64,000 bases of DNA from Mitsuaria sp. WAJ17. Lineage in GTDB: Bacteria; Pseudomonadota; Gammaproteobacteria; Burkholderiales; Burkholderiaceae_C. Made by a program: the position numbers and the translations under genes. A model generated the notes under the pieces. It was not told the DNA's origin. It saw only the letters and a program-made list of their open reading frames with translations, and searched no databases. The DNA lies in contig NZ_JACJUG010000003.1 of assembly GCF_014174515.1 (NCBI RefSeq), positions 124,001 through 188,000 on the forward strand. The letters are read 5' to 3'. Below, piece by piece: positions 10,288 through 20,692 of the stretch (position 1 is the stretch's first letter; each line of letters begins with the position of its first letter).

Positions 10288-11517
10288 TCAGCGGAGCATC
10301 AGCTGCGCGCTGCAGCCGAAGGCATTGGCGCTGTACGGCAGGGAAAACTGGGTGGAGGCGCTGCTGCGCTCCTCGTGCGAATACTGGCAGCCCAGTTGGG
10401 TGTTGCGCCAGGGCGCCCAGCTGGCGCCCAGGGTCAGGACGCGGCTGTTGTCGTGACCCTCGACGGCCTGGCCCAGATTGCTGGTGTATCGCAGCTCGCG
10501 GCGGGTGTTCAGCAGGCCGGCGTTGAGAGCGATCTTGGCCGTCAGTTCGTAGTCCAGGCTGAAGCGCAGCGAGGTGCTGCTGCGGTTGTTCTCGGTGCGG
10601 ATCAGGCCGGCGAGCATGCTGTTGCTGTCCAGGCCGGCGTCGCGGGCGAGCTGGGTGCCCAGGCGCAGCTTGGTGCTGGGCTGCCAGTTCCACTGCAGCG
10701 AGGCGGTGAGGCCGCTGACGTTGTTCCCCTCGTTGCTTCGATAGGTGGTGCGGGCATGGCCCAGCCGCGCGTTGTAGCTGCTGGCGCCGCCCGGTTCCCA
10801 GTCCAGGGCCAGGCCCAGCTCCTTGCGGTCCAGTTCCTCGCCGATGCCGCTGGCGACCACGCGCTCGTAGTAGCTGCCACGGGTCATGCGGCCGCTCAGC
10901 CCTAGGCGCAGGCCGGGGCGAGGGCGGTAGTTGAGGCCTGCATTGCTGCTGTGCTGGCGGTAGTTGTAGGGGCTGTAGCTGGCCAGGCTGAAGCGCTCGC
11001 GCAGCCAGCCTGCACCGCCCTCCACCTGCCAGGCGCCGCCCAGGCCGTAGCGGACCTGGGCATTGAGCTGCTCGTTGTGCTGCTCGTTGCGCTCGGCCAC
11101 GCTGGGGCGGTCGCCCGGATTGAAGGCGGCGAGCGAGCGGCTGGCGCTGCCGCTCACGGTGCCGCTGAGCTTCTCGAAGGCCTCCCAGCTGTAGCCGCCA
11201 GAGAGGCTGTAGCCGCTGTTGTCCAGGGCGCTGTTGTGGCGGTAGCGCTGATGGCGCAGGGCGGCGTCCAGCACCAGGCGCTGGCGCCCGAAGGTCTGGT
11301 CGATGCCGGCGCGCAGGCTCATGCTGCCCACCCAGTCGCTGCTGTGCGGGCTGGCATCGCTGAGGCGGTACAGGTTGGATACATGGGTCAGGCCCGCGCC
11401 CATGCCGAGGTAGTAAGGATTCGTTTCAGCCTGTGCCATCGAGGGCGCCAGTGGCAGCGCCAGCAGGCAGGGCAGGGCGGCGGCACGCAGGGCGGGTCGG
11501 AGGAAGGCAGCGGTCAT
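10288..11517 (-). CDS. EpsL-like outer-membrane beta-barrel protein of the polysaccharide locus
   Basis: The protein has 409 residues with a signal peptide of about 30 residues ending in an Ala-Gln-Ala type site. The rest is many alternating strands with aromatic and charged residues, such as RYTSNLGQAV and TLGASWAPW, as expected of an outer-membrane barrel. Position between the WcaJ-type transferase and galE, together with this layout, fits the EpsL family found in exopolysaccharide loci of Methylophilales and Burkholderiales. Its role, perhaps in export or surface attachment of the polymer, is inferred. The chain ends in MLR rather than the usual aromatic residue. The start at 11517 puts the signal peptide at the N-terminus. 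Confidence 0.7.
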   Translation of the reverse strand: MTAAFLRPALRAAALPCLLALPLAPSMAQAETNPYYLGMGAGLTHVSNLYRLSDASPHSSDWVGSMSLRAGIDQTFGRQRLVLDAALRHQRYRHNSALDNSGYSLSGGYSWEAFEKLSGTVSGSASRSLAAFNPGDRPSVAERNEQHNEQLNAQVRYGLGGAWQVEGGAGWLRERFSLASYSPYNYRQHSSNAGLNYRPRPGLRLGLSGRMTRGSYYERVVASGIGEELDRKELGLALDWEPGGASSYNARLGHARTTYRSNEGNNVSGLTASLQWNWQPSTKLRLGTQLARDAGLDSNSMLAGLIRTENNRSSTSLRFSLDYELTAKIALNAGLLNTRRELRYTSNLGQAVEGHDNSRVLTLGASWAPWRNTQLGCQYSHEERSSASTQFSLPYSANAFGCSAQLMLR

Positions 11518-11551
11518 GGGTGGCTTCGACAGGCGATGTCTGGTGTTGTGT

Positions 11552-12946
11552 TCAATAGGCATTGCGATCGAACACCACCAGACGGATGGTGCGCGCGATG
11601 ATCTGCAGGTCCAGGCCGAGCGACCAGTTGCGCAGGTACTCCAGATCGTATTCGACCCGTGCGCGCATCTTGTCCAGAGTATCGGTCTCCCCGCGCAGGC
11701 CGTTCACCTGGGCCCATCCCGTGATCCCGGGCTTGACCTTGTGCCGGACCATATAGGCCTTGATCAGCTCCCGGTACTGCTCGTTGTGGGCCACGGCGTG
11801 CGGGCGCGGCCCCACGATGCTCATGCGCCCCTGCAGCACGTTGATGAACTGGGGCAGCTCGTCCAGCGAGGTCCGCCGCAGGAAGGCGCCGAAGGGGGTG
11901 ATGCGGGGATCGTCGCGCGTGGCTTGGCGGATGTCGTCGCCGGTCTCCATGACGCGCATGGAGCGGAACTTGTAGACCTTGATCTCCCCCCCGTCCAGGC
12001 CGTTGCGCCGCTGTTTGTAGAGCACGGGCCCGGGCGAGCTGAGCTTCACGCCCAGGGCGATCAGCAGCATCAGGGGGGCGATCATCAACAGGATGAGGCT
12101 GGCCAGCACCAGGTCGCTGCAGCGCTTGATCAGCTCGTTGCTGCCGGTGAAGGGCGTGTCGCAGATGCCCACCACGGCCATGCCGTTGAGGTCCTGCAGC
12201 CGGCCTTGGATGATGCTGATGCCAAAAACGTCGGGCACGAAGAACAGCGAGGCCGTGGTGCCCTGCAACTGCTCCAGCAGGGTCACGATGCGGGGCTGCG
12301 AACCCAGGGGCAGGGTGATGTAGACCTCGCGCACATTGCGGGTGCGGATGAAGTCGGCCAGTCCCTGCAGCGCGCCCAGGTGGCGCTCCCTGGCCTCGGC
12401 ATGGACGCGCTCGCCGCGCCGGTCGTCGAAGAAGCCCAGCAGATCGCGGCCGTGGGTGCCGTCCGTCTGCAGCGCGCGGGCCACCTTGGCGCCCAGGGCT
12501 CCGGCACCCACGATCACGGCTGCGTTGCGCGCCTGTGGCCGGCGCGCCAGCCAGCGCAGCAGCCGGTGGCCCAAGCCCACGCTGGCCCATTGCAACAGGG
12601 GGGTCAGCACGGCCCACCAGGTGAGCACGCGCTTGTCGAAATAGCCCAGGCTGCTGGTCGCGTAGGCGAAGGCCCAGAGGATGGCCAGCAGCACGACCCA
12701 GGCGCTGAGGATGTCGGTGATGGCACTGACCGGGTGGGTGGAGAAGCGGTCGCGGCCCGGGAAGGTGAGCGTGAAGACCAGCAGGCACAGAACGTAGCTG
12801 GCCCGGATCACCGGCTCGCCGAACCAGGCATTGACCGCCAGGAACACGGCCACGGTGAGACCGGGCTCCAGGAAGGCCGCGACCAGGGTCGGAACCGACT
12901 GGGGGGCGCTGTAGAACGTTCTCTTGTAGCTGCGGTCCTCGAACAT
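11552..12946 (-). CDS. Undecaprenyl-phosphate glucose phosphotransferase (WcaJ type)
   Basis: This 464-residue polyprenyl-phosphate hexose-1-phosphate transferase starts repeat-unit assembly on the inner membrane. It has about four N-terminal membrane segments, a CoA_binding_3-like Rossmann domain (VIVGAGALGAKVARAL) and a fifth hydrophobic helix (LVLASLILLMIAPLMLL). The C-terminal bacterial sugar transferase domain has KFRSMRV, TSLDELPQ, GRMSIVGPRP and the end KPGITGWAQVNG...RVEYDLEYL. The start MFEDRSYK at 12946 is typical of this family. It is the first gene of the minus-strand operon and is transcribed away from ubiJ. The sugar is most often glucose, sometimes galactose. Confidence 0.9.
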   Translation of the reverse strand: MFEDRSYKRTFYSAPQSVPTLVAAFLEPGLTVAVFLAVNAWFGEPVIRASYVLCLLVFTLTFPGRDRFSTHPVSAITDILSAWVVLLAILWAFAYATSSLGYFDKRVLTWWAVLTPLLQWASVGLGHRLLRWLARRPQARNAAVIVGAGALGAKVARALQTDGTHGRDLLGFFDDRRGERVHAEARERHLGALQGLADFIRTRNVREVYITLPLGSQPRIVTLLEQLQGTTASLFFVPDVFGISIIQGRLQDLNGMAVVGICDTPFTGSNELIKRCSDLVLASLILLMIAPLMLLIALGVKLSSPGPVLYKQRRNGLDGGEIKVYKFRSMRVMETGDDIRQATRDDPRITPFGAFLRRTSLDELPQFINVLQGRMSIVGPRPHAVAHNEQYRELIKAYMVRHKVKPGITGWAQVNGLRGETDTLDKMRARVEYDLEYLRNWSLGLDLQIIARTIRLVVFDRNAY

Positions 12947-13076
12947 CGTGCAGGGGCTCCGGTGGCCTTGCGTGAGCGGGGCAGGTCCTGCTGGACCGGC
13001 CGGCCGCCGATTCTCCCTCAAGAGCGGGGCGGGGTCGGGTCTTGATCCCCCGCAGGCGCTGGTGTGCCGGCCTGCC

Positions 13077-13082
13077 TACAAT
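13077..13082 (+). promoter_or_regulatory. -10-like TACAAT close to the ubiJ start
   Basis: TACAAT ends six bases before the ubiJ ATG at 13089. If used, transcription would begin at or next to the start codon and give a leaderless message. No good -35 box is visible at 16-18 bases. Confidence 0.3.
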
Positions 13083-13088
13083 CCGCCC

Positions 13089-13604
13089 ATGATTCAAGAC
13101 TGGTCGACGCTCCTCGCGCCGGCGGTGCAGGACCGCATCGCCCTCCTGCTCAACCACGTCCTCTCCCGCGAAAGCGTGGCGACGGACCGCCTGCGCCCCC
13201 ACGCGGGCCGCGTGCTGCGCGTGCATCTGGCCGGCTGGCCTGCCCTGCTGCCCGCAGCGCCCGACATGCTGCTGGCCATCACGCCTGCCGGGCTCTTCGA
13301 GCGCCTGGACAGTGCGCCGGAAGAGGCGCTGCGCATCGAGGTCGATGCCAGCAATCCCGCGGCCCTGGCCCTGGGGGCGCTCACCGGCGCCAAGCCCGGT
13401 GTGCAGGTGCAGGGCGATGCCGCCCTGGCTGGCGACATGAGCTGGCTGATGGACAACCTGCGCTGGGACATCGAGGACGACCTCGCCAAGCTGGTCGGTC
13501 CCATGCCCGCCCGCCAACTGGCCCGCTGGAGCCAGGCTGCTGCCCAGGCTTGCGGCGCCCTCGCTCGCGGCGCGGCCGGGCTGATGAAGTCCCGCGGCGG
13601 CTGA
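13089..13604 (+). CDS. ubiJ: Ubiquinone biosynthesis accessory factor UbiJ
   Basis: The 171-residue protein has the layout of the SCP2-type lipid-binding factor UbiJ, which helps organise the soluble ubiquinone-synthesis complex with UbiK. A hydrophobic SCP2-like core (LRVHLAGWPALLPAAPDMLLAI) is followed by the DNLRWDIEDDLAKLVGP segment, which is typical of UbiJ C-terminal halves. The ATG at 13089 is preferred; an upstream extension to 12948 would overlap the divergent operon start. ubiB follows after 18 bases, the usual pairing. Confidence 0.85.
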   Translation: MIQDWSTLLAPAVQDRIALLLNHVLSRESVATDRLRPHAGRVLRVHLAGWPALLPAAPDMLLAITPAGLFERLDSAPEEALRIEVDASNPAALALGALTGAKPGVQVQGDAALAGDMSWLMDNLRWDIEDDLAKLVGPMPARQLARWSQAAAQACGALARGAAGLMKSRGG

Positions 13605-13622
13605 GTCACGAGTCAGCCCCCG

Positions 13623-15194
13623 ATGCGCTATTTCGCCCGCCTGCTGGTCATCAGCTGGACCATCTTCAAGTACGGCCTGGACGAGCTGGCCCTGTCCGGC
13701 TTCCGCCGGCATCGGCTGCTGGGACTGCTGCACCGCCTGGTGTCGGTGGGCCGGGCCTGGGAACTTCCTCGCGGCGTGCGTCTGCGGCTGGCGCTGGAGC
13801 AGCTGGGCCCCATCTTCGTCAAGTTCGGGCAGGTGCTGTCCACACGGCGCGACCTGGTCCCCGACGACATGGTCGAGGAGCTGGCCAAGCTGCAGGACCG
13901 CGTGCCGCCCTTCCCGGCGGCGCAATCCCGGGCCCTGGTGGAGAAGGCCTTCGGCAAGCCCATCGAGGAGCTCTTCGCCACCTTTGAAGCCGAGCCCGTC
14001 GCGAGTGCCTCCATCGCCCAGGTCCACTTCGCCACGCTCAAGGATGGGCGCGAGGTCGCGGTCAAGGTGCTGCGCCCGGGCATGCTGGACATCATCGAGG
14101 ACGACCTGGCCCTGTTGCGCACCCTGGCCGGCTGGGTGGAGCGCTTCTCGGCCGACGGCCGGCGCCTGAAGCCGCGCGAGGTGGTGGCCGAGTTCAACAA
14201 CTACCTGCACGACGAGCTGGACCTCGTGCGCGAGGCCGCCAACGCCACCCAGCTGCGCCGCAATATGGACGGCCTGGGCCTGGTCCTGGTTCCGGAGATG
14301 ATCTGGGAGCTCTGCACCCAGCAGGTCATCGTGATGCAGCGCATGCACGGCGTGCCCATCTCGCAGACCCCGCGCCTGCGCGAGGCGGGGGTGGACATCC
14401 CCAAGCTGGCGCGCGACGGTGTCACCATCTTTTTCACCCAGGTCTTCCGCGACGGTTTCTTCCACGCGGACATGCACCCCGGCAACATCCAGGTGAGCCT
14501 GGACCCGGCCACCTTCGGCCGCTACATCGCGCTGGACTTCGGCATCATCGGCACGCTCACCGAGGTCGACAAGGAATACCTGGCGCAGAACTTCATCGCC
14601 TTCTTCCGCCGCGACTACAAGCGCGTGGCCGAGCTGCACATCGAGTCCGGCTGGGTGCCGCCCAACACGCGGGTCGATGAGCTCGAAGGCGCGGTGCGCG
14701 CGGTCTGCGAGCCCCATTTCGACCGGCCGCTGAAGGACATCTCCCTGGGCCAGGTGCTGATGCGCCTGTTCCAGACCTCGCGCCGCTTCAATGTCGAGAT
14801 TCAGCCCCAGCTTGTGCTGCTGCAGAAGACCCTGCTCAACATCGAGGGCCTGGGCCGCCAACTGGACCCGGAGCTGGACCTCTGGGCCACGGCCAAGCCC
14901 TTCCTTGAGCGCTGGATGAACGAGCAGGTGGGCTGGCGCGCCCTGCTCAACGGCATCAAGAAGGAAGCGCCGCGCTATGCGCAGTTCTTCCCGGAATTCC
15001 CGCGTCTGCTGCATGACGCGCTGAAGCGCCAGGGCCAGTCCACCGACGAGACGGCGCTGCTGCGGGCGATGCTGGTGGAGCAGCGGCGCACCAACCGCCT
15101 GCTGATGGGCTTCCTGCTGGCCCTGGGCGGCTTCGTGCTGGGCCTGCTGGCCACGCCCTGGCTGATGCGCTTCTGGACTTCCCTGATGCACTGA
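13623..15194 (+). CDS. ubiB: Ubiquinone biosynthesis regulatory protein kinase-like UbiB
   Basis: This 523-residue ABC1/ADCK-family protein is required for aerobic ubiquinone synthesis and probably acts as an atypical ATPase at the inner membrane. The family KxGQ motif is present as [14 protein letters not shown]. Further conserved blocks are ASASIAQVH (Ala-rich loop), VAVKVLRPG with the ATP-binding Lys, FHADMHPGN and LDFGIIG. Two hydrophobic helices lie at the extreme C-terminus ([21 protein letters not shown]). It directly follows ubiJ. Confidence 0.96.
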   Translation: MRYFARLLVISWTIFKYGLDELALSGFRRHRLLGLLHRLVSVGRAWELPRGVRLRLALEQLGPIFVKFGQVLSTRRDLVPDDMVEELAKLQDRVPPFPAAQSRALVEKAFGKPIEELFATFEAEPVASASIAQVHFATLKDGREVAVKVLRPGMLDIIEDDLALLRTLAGWVERFSADGRRLKPREVVAEFNNYLHDELDLVREAANATQLRRNMDGLGLVLVPEMIWELCTQQVIVMQRMHGVPISQTPRLREAGVDIPKLARDGVTIFFTQVFRDGFFHADMHPGNIQVSLDPATFGRYIALDFGIIGTLTEVDKEYLAQNFIAFFRRDYKRVAELHIESGWVPPNTRVDELEGAVRAVCEPHFDRPLKDISLGQVLMRLFQTSRRFNVEIQPQLVLLQKTLLNIEGLGRQLDPELDLWATAKPFLERWMNEQVGWRALLNGIKKEAPRYAQFFPEFPRLLHDALKRQGQSTDETALLRAMLVEQRRTNRLLMGFLLALGGFVLGLLATPWLMRFWTSLMH

Positions 15195-15225
15195 AGGCTG
15201 GGGCGGATTTCGCCCCGGGCTCGCG

Positions 15226-15231
15226 GATAAT
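15226..15231 (+). promoter_or_regulatory. -10-like GATAAT upstream of the symporter gene
   Basis: GATAAT lies about 85 bases upstream of the symporter ATG, in the 121-base spacer after ubiB. No clear -35 partner is seen; this is a candidate only. Confidence 0.25.
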
Positions 15232-15315
15232 GCGCGCTTTTGAGCGCCGATCCACCCGTGTCCGGCGCACCCCGCCATCCCATTCTTTTGCCACGCCTGC
15301 GCCTGGGCCTCTGAC

Positions 15316-16791
15316 ATGAACACCACGCTGATCGTCTTTGTCGTGCTCTACCTGCTGGGCACCCTGGCCCTGGGCGTCTGGGCCGGCACCCGCATCAAGA
15401 ACACCAGCGACTTCGCCATCGCGGGCCGCAGCCTGCCCCTGGTGATGGTCATCACGACCACCTTCGCGACCTGGTTCGGCGCCGAGACGGTGATGGGCAT
15501 CCCGGCCAAGTTCGTGCAGGGCGGGCTCAATGCCATCGTCGAGGATCCCTTTGGCGCCGGCACCTGCCTGATCCTGGTGGGCGCCTTCTTCGCCACCAAG
15601 CTGTACCGCCAGAACCTGCTGACCATCGGCGACTTCTACCGCCAGCGCTACGGCAAGGGCGTGGAGGTGTTTTGCTCGGCGGCCATCATCCTGAGCTACC
15701 TGGGTTGGGTGGCGGCGCAGATCACGGCCCTGGGCCTGGTCTTCTCGGTGCTGACCAATGGCGCCATGAGCGAGACCGCCGGCATGATCGTCGGCACCCT
15801 GGCCGTGCTGATCTACGTCGTGATCGGCGGCTTCCTGGCCGTGGCCTGGACGGACTTCATCCAGATGATCGTACTGGTGGTGGGCCTGTCGGTGATCGCC
15901 GTGTTCTCGGCGGACCTGGCTGGCGGCGCGGGCAAGGTGCTGGACCTGGCGCAGAGCAAGGATCTGTTCAAGTTCCTGCCCGAACCCAAGTTCACGGACG
16001 TGGCCATGTTCATCGGCGCGGCCGTGACCATGATGCTGGGCTCCATCCCGCAGCAGGACGTGTTCCAGCGCGTGATGTCCGCCAAGGACGAGAAGACCGC
16101 CCGCAACGGCGCCATGATCGGCGGCTTCAGCTACATCCTTTTCGCCGCCGTGCCCATGTTCATCGTGGCCAGCGCCGTGGTGGTGATGGGCCAGGAGGCC
16201 CTGGACATCGCCAAGGACGACTACCAGAAGCTGCTGCCGACCTTCGTGCTCACCAAGATGCCCCTGCTCATGCAGATCCTGTTCTTCGGGGCCCTGCTGT
16301 CAGCCATCAAGAGCACCTCCTCGGCCACGCTGCTGGCGCCCTCGACCAGCTTCGTCGAGAACATCCTGAAGAATCTGCGTCCGCACATGGGCGACAGGCA
16401 GCAGCTGCTGTCCATGCGCCTGACCATCATCATCTTCGCGGGCCTGGTGCTGGCCTATGCCATCGCGATGAAGGGCACCTCGATCTACGAGCTGGTGTCC
16501 TCGGCCTATCAGGTGACCCTGGTGGGTGCCTTCGTGCCCCTGGTTTTCGGCCTGTACTGGAGCCGGGCGACCACCCAGGGCGCCATCTTCTCCCTGGTGG
16601 GGGGTATCGCGGTGTGGATCGCCTTCCTGCCCCAGGTGAGCCTGATGGGCGAGGTCTTCCCGGGCCAACTGGCCGGGCTGCTGACCGGCATCGTGGCCAT
16701 GGTCTTCGGCTCCCTGGCGCCGCAGTGGCTCAAGAACCGCCACGAGCACAAGCACCACGTCAAGGGCCTGCCGGACGAGGCGCAGGCCTGA
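15316..16791 (+). CDS. Sodium:solute symporter family protein
   Basis: This 491-residue integral membrane protein of the SSS family has about 13 hydrophobic helices. It has the family N-terminus (NTTLIVFVVLYLLGTLALGVWAG), a DFAIAGRSLPL segment after the first helix, and a GAFFATKLYRQNLLTIGDFYRQRYG block. The conserved IPQQDVFQRVMSAKDEK loop follows, then LLSAIKSTSSATLLAPS. It probably imports an organic solute with sodium; substrates in this branch are not predictable from sequence. It sits between ubiB and fmdB, a position where many relatives have no gene. The C-terminus is a short histidine- and lysine-rich cytoplasmic tail. Confidence 0.9.
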   Translation: MNTTLIVFVVLYLLGTLALGVWAGTRIKNTSDFAIAGRSLPLVMVITTTFATWFGAETVMGIPAKFVQGGLNAIVEDPFGAGTCLILVGAFFATKLYRQNLLTIGDFYRQRYGKGVEVFCSAAIILSYLGWVAAQITALGLVFSVLTNGAMSETAGMIVGTLAVLIYVVIGGFLAVAWTDFIQMIVLVVGLSVIAVFSADLAGGAGKVLDLAQSKDLFKFLPEPKFTDVAMFIGAAVTMMLGSIPQQDVFQRVMSAKDEKTARNGAMIGGFSYILFAAVPMFIVASAVVVMGQEALDIAKDDYQKLLPTFVLTKMPLLMQILFFGALLSAIKSTSSATLLAPSTSFVENILKNLRPHMGDRQQLLSMRLTIIIFAGLVLAYAIAMKGTSIYELVSSAYQVTLVGAFVPLVFGLYWSRATTQGAIFSLVGGIAVWIAFLPQVSLMGEVFPGQLAGLLTGIVAMVFGSLAPQWLKNRHEHKHHVKGLPDEAQA

Positions 16792-16923
16792 GGCCGGTGC
16801 GGCCCCCGCAGCCAGGCGCCGCCAGCGTCCTGGCCAGGGCTTGAAAGCGCGACAAAGGCCCGCATCTGGGCCCTGCGCACGGGCTCATGGCTCGTCCATG
16901 GGGTGGGGGCGCCGGGCGACCCC

Positions 16924-16929
16924 TATAAT
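16924..16929 (+). promoter_or_regulatory. -10 TATAAT upstream of the FmdB-family gene
   Basis: A perfect TATAAT lies 31 bases before the ATG of the FmdB-family gene, in a 169-base spacer. The -35 region is GC-rich and shows no TTGACA match. The position would give a leader of about 25 bases. Confidence 0.45.
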
Positions 16930-16960
16930 TTCGCCTTTTTGATCAACAGCTTAGAACATC

Positions 16961-17287
16961 ATGCCGATCTACGCTTACCGCTGCGGGTCATGCGGTCACG
17001 CCAAAGACGTGCTGCAAAAGCTCTCTGACGCACCGCTGAGCACCTGCCCGGCCTGTGGCGCCGAGGCCTTCCAGAAGCAGATCACCGCAGCCGGCTTCCA
17101 GCTCAAGGGCTCGGGCTGGTATGTGACCGACTTCAAGGGCGGCAGCGGTGGCAGCGCCGCCACGGCCACGGCAGCGGGGTCCGCTGCTGCGCCGGCCGCT
17201 GCCGAAGCCTCCAGTGCCGGCAGCAGCGACAGCGCTTCGGCCAGCAGCGGCGGCACGCCCTGCGGCGGCTCCTGCGCCTGCCACTGA
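16961..17287 (+). CDS. FmdB-family zinc-ribbon protein with Ala/Ser/Gly tail
   Basis: The 108-residue protein begins with the FmdB zinc-ribbon signature: MPIYAYRCGSCGH, then CPACGAE, so four cysteines can hold one zinc. The segment KQITAAGFQLKGSGWYVTDFKG matches the family core. After residue 60 comes a low-complexity Ala/Ser/Gly tail ending in CGGSCACH, a second cysteine-rich cluster. The function of these small proteins is not firmly known; a regulatory or metal-related role is assumed. DUF502 and aspS follow, as in other Burkholderiales, so the placement is conserved. Confidence 0.9.
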   Translation: MPIYAYRCGSCGHAKDVLQKLSDAPLSTCPACGAEAFQKQITAAGFQLKGSGWYVTDFKGGSGGSAATATAAGSAAAPAAAEASSAGSSDSASASSGGTPCGGSCACH

Positions 17288-17322
17288 AGCGGCAGCTTCC
17301 GCATCTCATCACAGGGAACCCA

Positions 17323-17967
17323 GTGAGAAAGTACATCATCGCCGGCCTTCTGGTCTGGCTCCCCTTGGCGATCACCGTCTGGGTCCTGAACCAGGTCCTG
17401 GGGGTCGTCAACGGCGTCTTTCATTCGCTGCTGGGCGCCCTGGCGCTGGTGATGCCGGCCAGTCTGCGGGACAACATCCTGGGCCTGGGCAACATCCCCG
17501 GCCTGGGCGTGCTGATCCTGGCCCTGGCCCTCTTCCTGACCGGCATGTTCGTGGCGAACATGTTCGGCCAGTGGTGGCTGCGGCAGTGGGACAAGCTGCT
17601 CTCCAGCATCCCCATCGTCAAGAGCATCTACAGCTCGGTCAAGCAGGTCTCGGACACGCTCTTCTCCAGCAGTGGCAATGCCTTTCGCGAGGCCGTGCTG
17701 GTGCAGTACCCGCGCGAGGGCTCCTGGACCATCGCCTTCGTGACCGGTCAGCCCGGTGGCGAGGTGGCCCAGCATCTCAGCGGCGAGCACCTGAGCCTCT
17801 ACGTGCCGACCACGCCCAACCCCACCTCGGGCTTCTTCCTGATGGTCTCGCGTGACCAGATCCGGCCCCTAGCCATGAGCGTGGACGAGGCGCTGAAGTA
17901 CATCATCTCCATGGGTGTCGTGGCCCCTGCCGTCACCGAACCCGACGGGCGAAATCAACCGGGTTGA
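17323..17967 (+). CDS. DUF502 family inner-membrane protein
   Basis: This 214-residue protein starts at a GTG (MRKYIIAGLLVWLPLAITVWVLNQV), 35 bases after the FmdB-family stop. It has two N-terminal hydrophobic helices, the second being VLILALALFLTGMFVANMFG. A cytoplasmic or periplasmic domain follows with IPIVKSIYSSVKQVSDTLF and PTTPNPTSGFFLMV, the hallmark blocks of DUF502. The family is widespread in bacteria and plants (COV1-like) but has no defined biochemical role in bacteria. Order and spacing suggest an fmdB-DUF502 operon upstream of aspS. Confidence 0.9.
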   Translation: MRKYIIAGLLVWLPLAITVWVLNQVLGVVNGVFHSLLGALALVMPASLRDNILGLGNIPGLGVLILALALFLTGMFVANMFGQWWLRQWDKLLSSIPIVKSIYSSVKQVSDTLFSSSGNAFREAVLVQYPREGSWTIAFVTGQPGGEVAQHLSGEHLSLYVPTTPNPTSGFFLMVSRDQIRPLAMSVDEALKYIISMGVVAPAVTEPDGRNQPG

Positions 17968-17986
17968 GCACCAGGCATGTGCTCAA
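17964..17986 (+). other. Hairpin overlapping the DUF502 stop codon
   Basis: TTGAGCAC and GTGCTCAA form an eight-base-pair stem around a seven-base loop, and the DUF502 TGA lies inside the left arm. No U-run follows, so it may be an RNA-processing or stability element rather than a terminator. Confidence 0.4.
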
Positions 17987-18088
17987 TCCTGAGGGCCTGA
18001 GGCCTCCCAGCGCCAACAAGAACACATTTGCAGGCCGCGCGCCCACCGGGCTGTGCGGCTGCCTTCAAGGAATATCCGGAGAACTTCT

Positions 18089-19885
<1,797 letters not shown>

Positions 19886-19893
19886 TCGGTGTA

Positions 19894-19942
19894 CTGATGC
19901 CTTGGGCATCAGGTCTGGAAAGGGCAGCTCCGGCTGCCCTTT
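19894..19942 (+). terminator. Tandem hairpins after aspS
   Basis: Two hairpins follow the aspS stop. The first is CTGATGCC and its complement around TTG (19894-19912). The second is AAAGGGCAGC and its complement around four bases (19919-19942), ending in TTTC. The second has the form of a weak intrinsic terminator. Confidence 0.65.
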
Positions 19943-20036
19943 CTCCATCGAAGGCAGCGTCTGCCGCGGTGCGCCGCATGGACATCGCCCACGATGCTCG
20001 CTCATGATTCGAAGCCATGCCCTCGCCAGTTAAACC

Positions 20037-20342
20037 ATGGAACTTCTGATCACCTTGCTGGCTGCCCCGCTGCTGTCGTTTTTCGTCGGCACGGCTTGCG
20101 CGCGACACCGGGCCCAATGGTTGCGGATGAGTGCCGCAGTGTTGCTGCCGGTGCTGGCGATCCCCTCGCTGTACTGGGTCGTGTTCATCGCCCCCGAATC
20201 TTGGACTCGGCAGCACGAGCAGATCGCGTGGGCGCCTATCGTCGTCGTGCCGGCCTTGGGCTTCGGCGTGCTGGCGAGCATCTGCGGCGTCCTGTTTTCA
20301 CGCGCCAATCCCAGGGTGTGGAAGGGCTCCTCACGTTCTTGA
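20037..20342 (+). CDS. Small membrane protein, unknown function
   Basis: The frame encodes 101 residues with three hydrophobic stretches (residues about 3-20, 30-51 and 65-86) separated by short charged loops. I do not recognise a family. It begins a row of three small membrane-protein frames between the aspS terminator and an exported protein gene. Codon use agrees with the neighbours, which supports a real gene, but no ribosome-binding site is strong. Confidence is moderate. Confidence 0.5.
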   Translation: MELLITLLAAPLLSFFVGTACARHRAQWLRMSAAVLLPVLAIPSLYWVVFIAPESWTRQHEQIAWAPIVVVPALGFGVLASICGVLFSRANPRVWKGSSRS

Positions 20343-20376
20343 GCCCAGGTTTTGACCCTCCGCCACGACTTCAGCC

Positions 20377-20676
20377 ATGTTTCGTCTTGCCGTCATCGCC
20401 GCCGTGATCGTCGTGGGCGTCTTGCTCACCGTGTCCACCTTCTTCGGCGGCCTGCGTGACGCTAGCGTGCTGGGCTTTGCCCAGGCCGCCGTTGGCGTGC
20501 TGGTGACGCTGGACCTCCTGCGCGCCCTGCGCAAGGGCAAGCGTCCGCCTGACGGGCAACGCGGCGCCAGCAACCCCGACAAGAACGCCCGGGCGCTTGC
20601 CCTGAGCTTTGTCATCGCCATCGTCGCCCCCATCCTCTTCCTCTGGTGGGTCACCTCGTCCGTCGGACCCAGGTGA
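20377..20676 (+). CDS. Small two- to three-helix membrane protein, unknown function
   Basis: The 99-residue product starts MFRLAVIAAVIVVGVLLTV, a signal-anchor-like helix. A second hydrophobic stretch (VLGFAQAAVGVLVTLDLLRAL) follows, then a basic, polar linker of about 20 residues (RKGKRPPDGQRGASNPDK) and a C-terminal helix (LALSFVIAIVAPILFLWWV). No known domain is recognised. It starts 34 bases after the previous small membrane-protein frame and ends 16 bases before the next, suggesting a short operon. Confidence 0.55.
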   Translation: MFRLAVIAAVIVVGVLLTVSTFFGGLRDASVLGFAQAAVGVLVTLDLLRALRKGKRPPDGQRGASNPDKNARALALSFVIAIVAPILFLWWVTSSVGPR

Positions 20677-20692
20677 CTTCCCTGACGCTCCC

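Noticed and set aside
11514..15326. 1270-codon minus-strand open frame
   Set aside because: It runs antisense to ubiJ and ubiB and out of frame through the WcaJ-type gene; no domain can be read in it.
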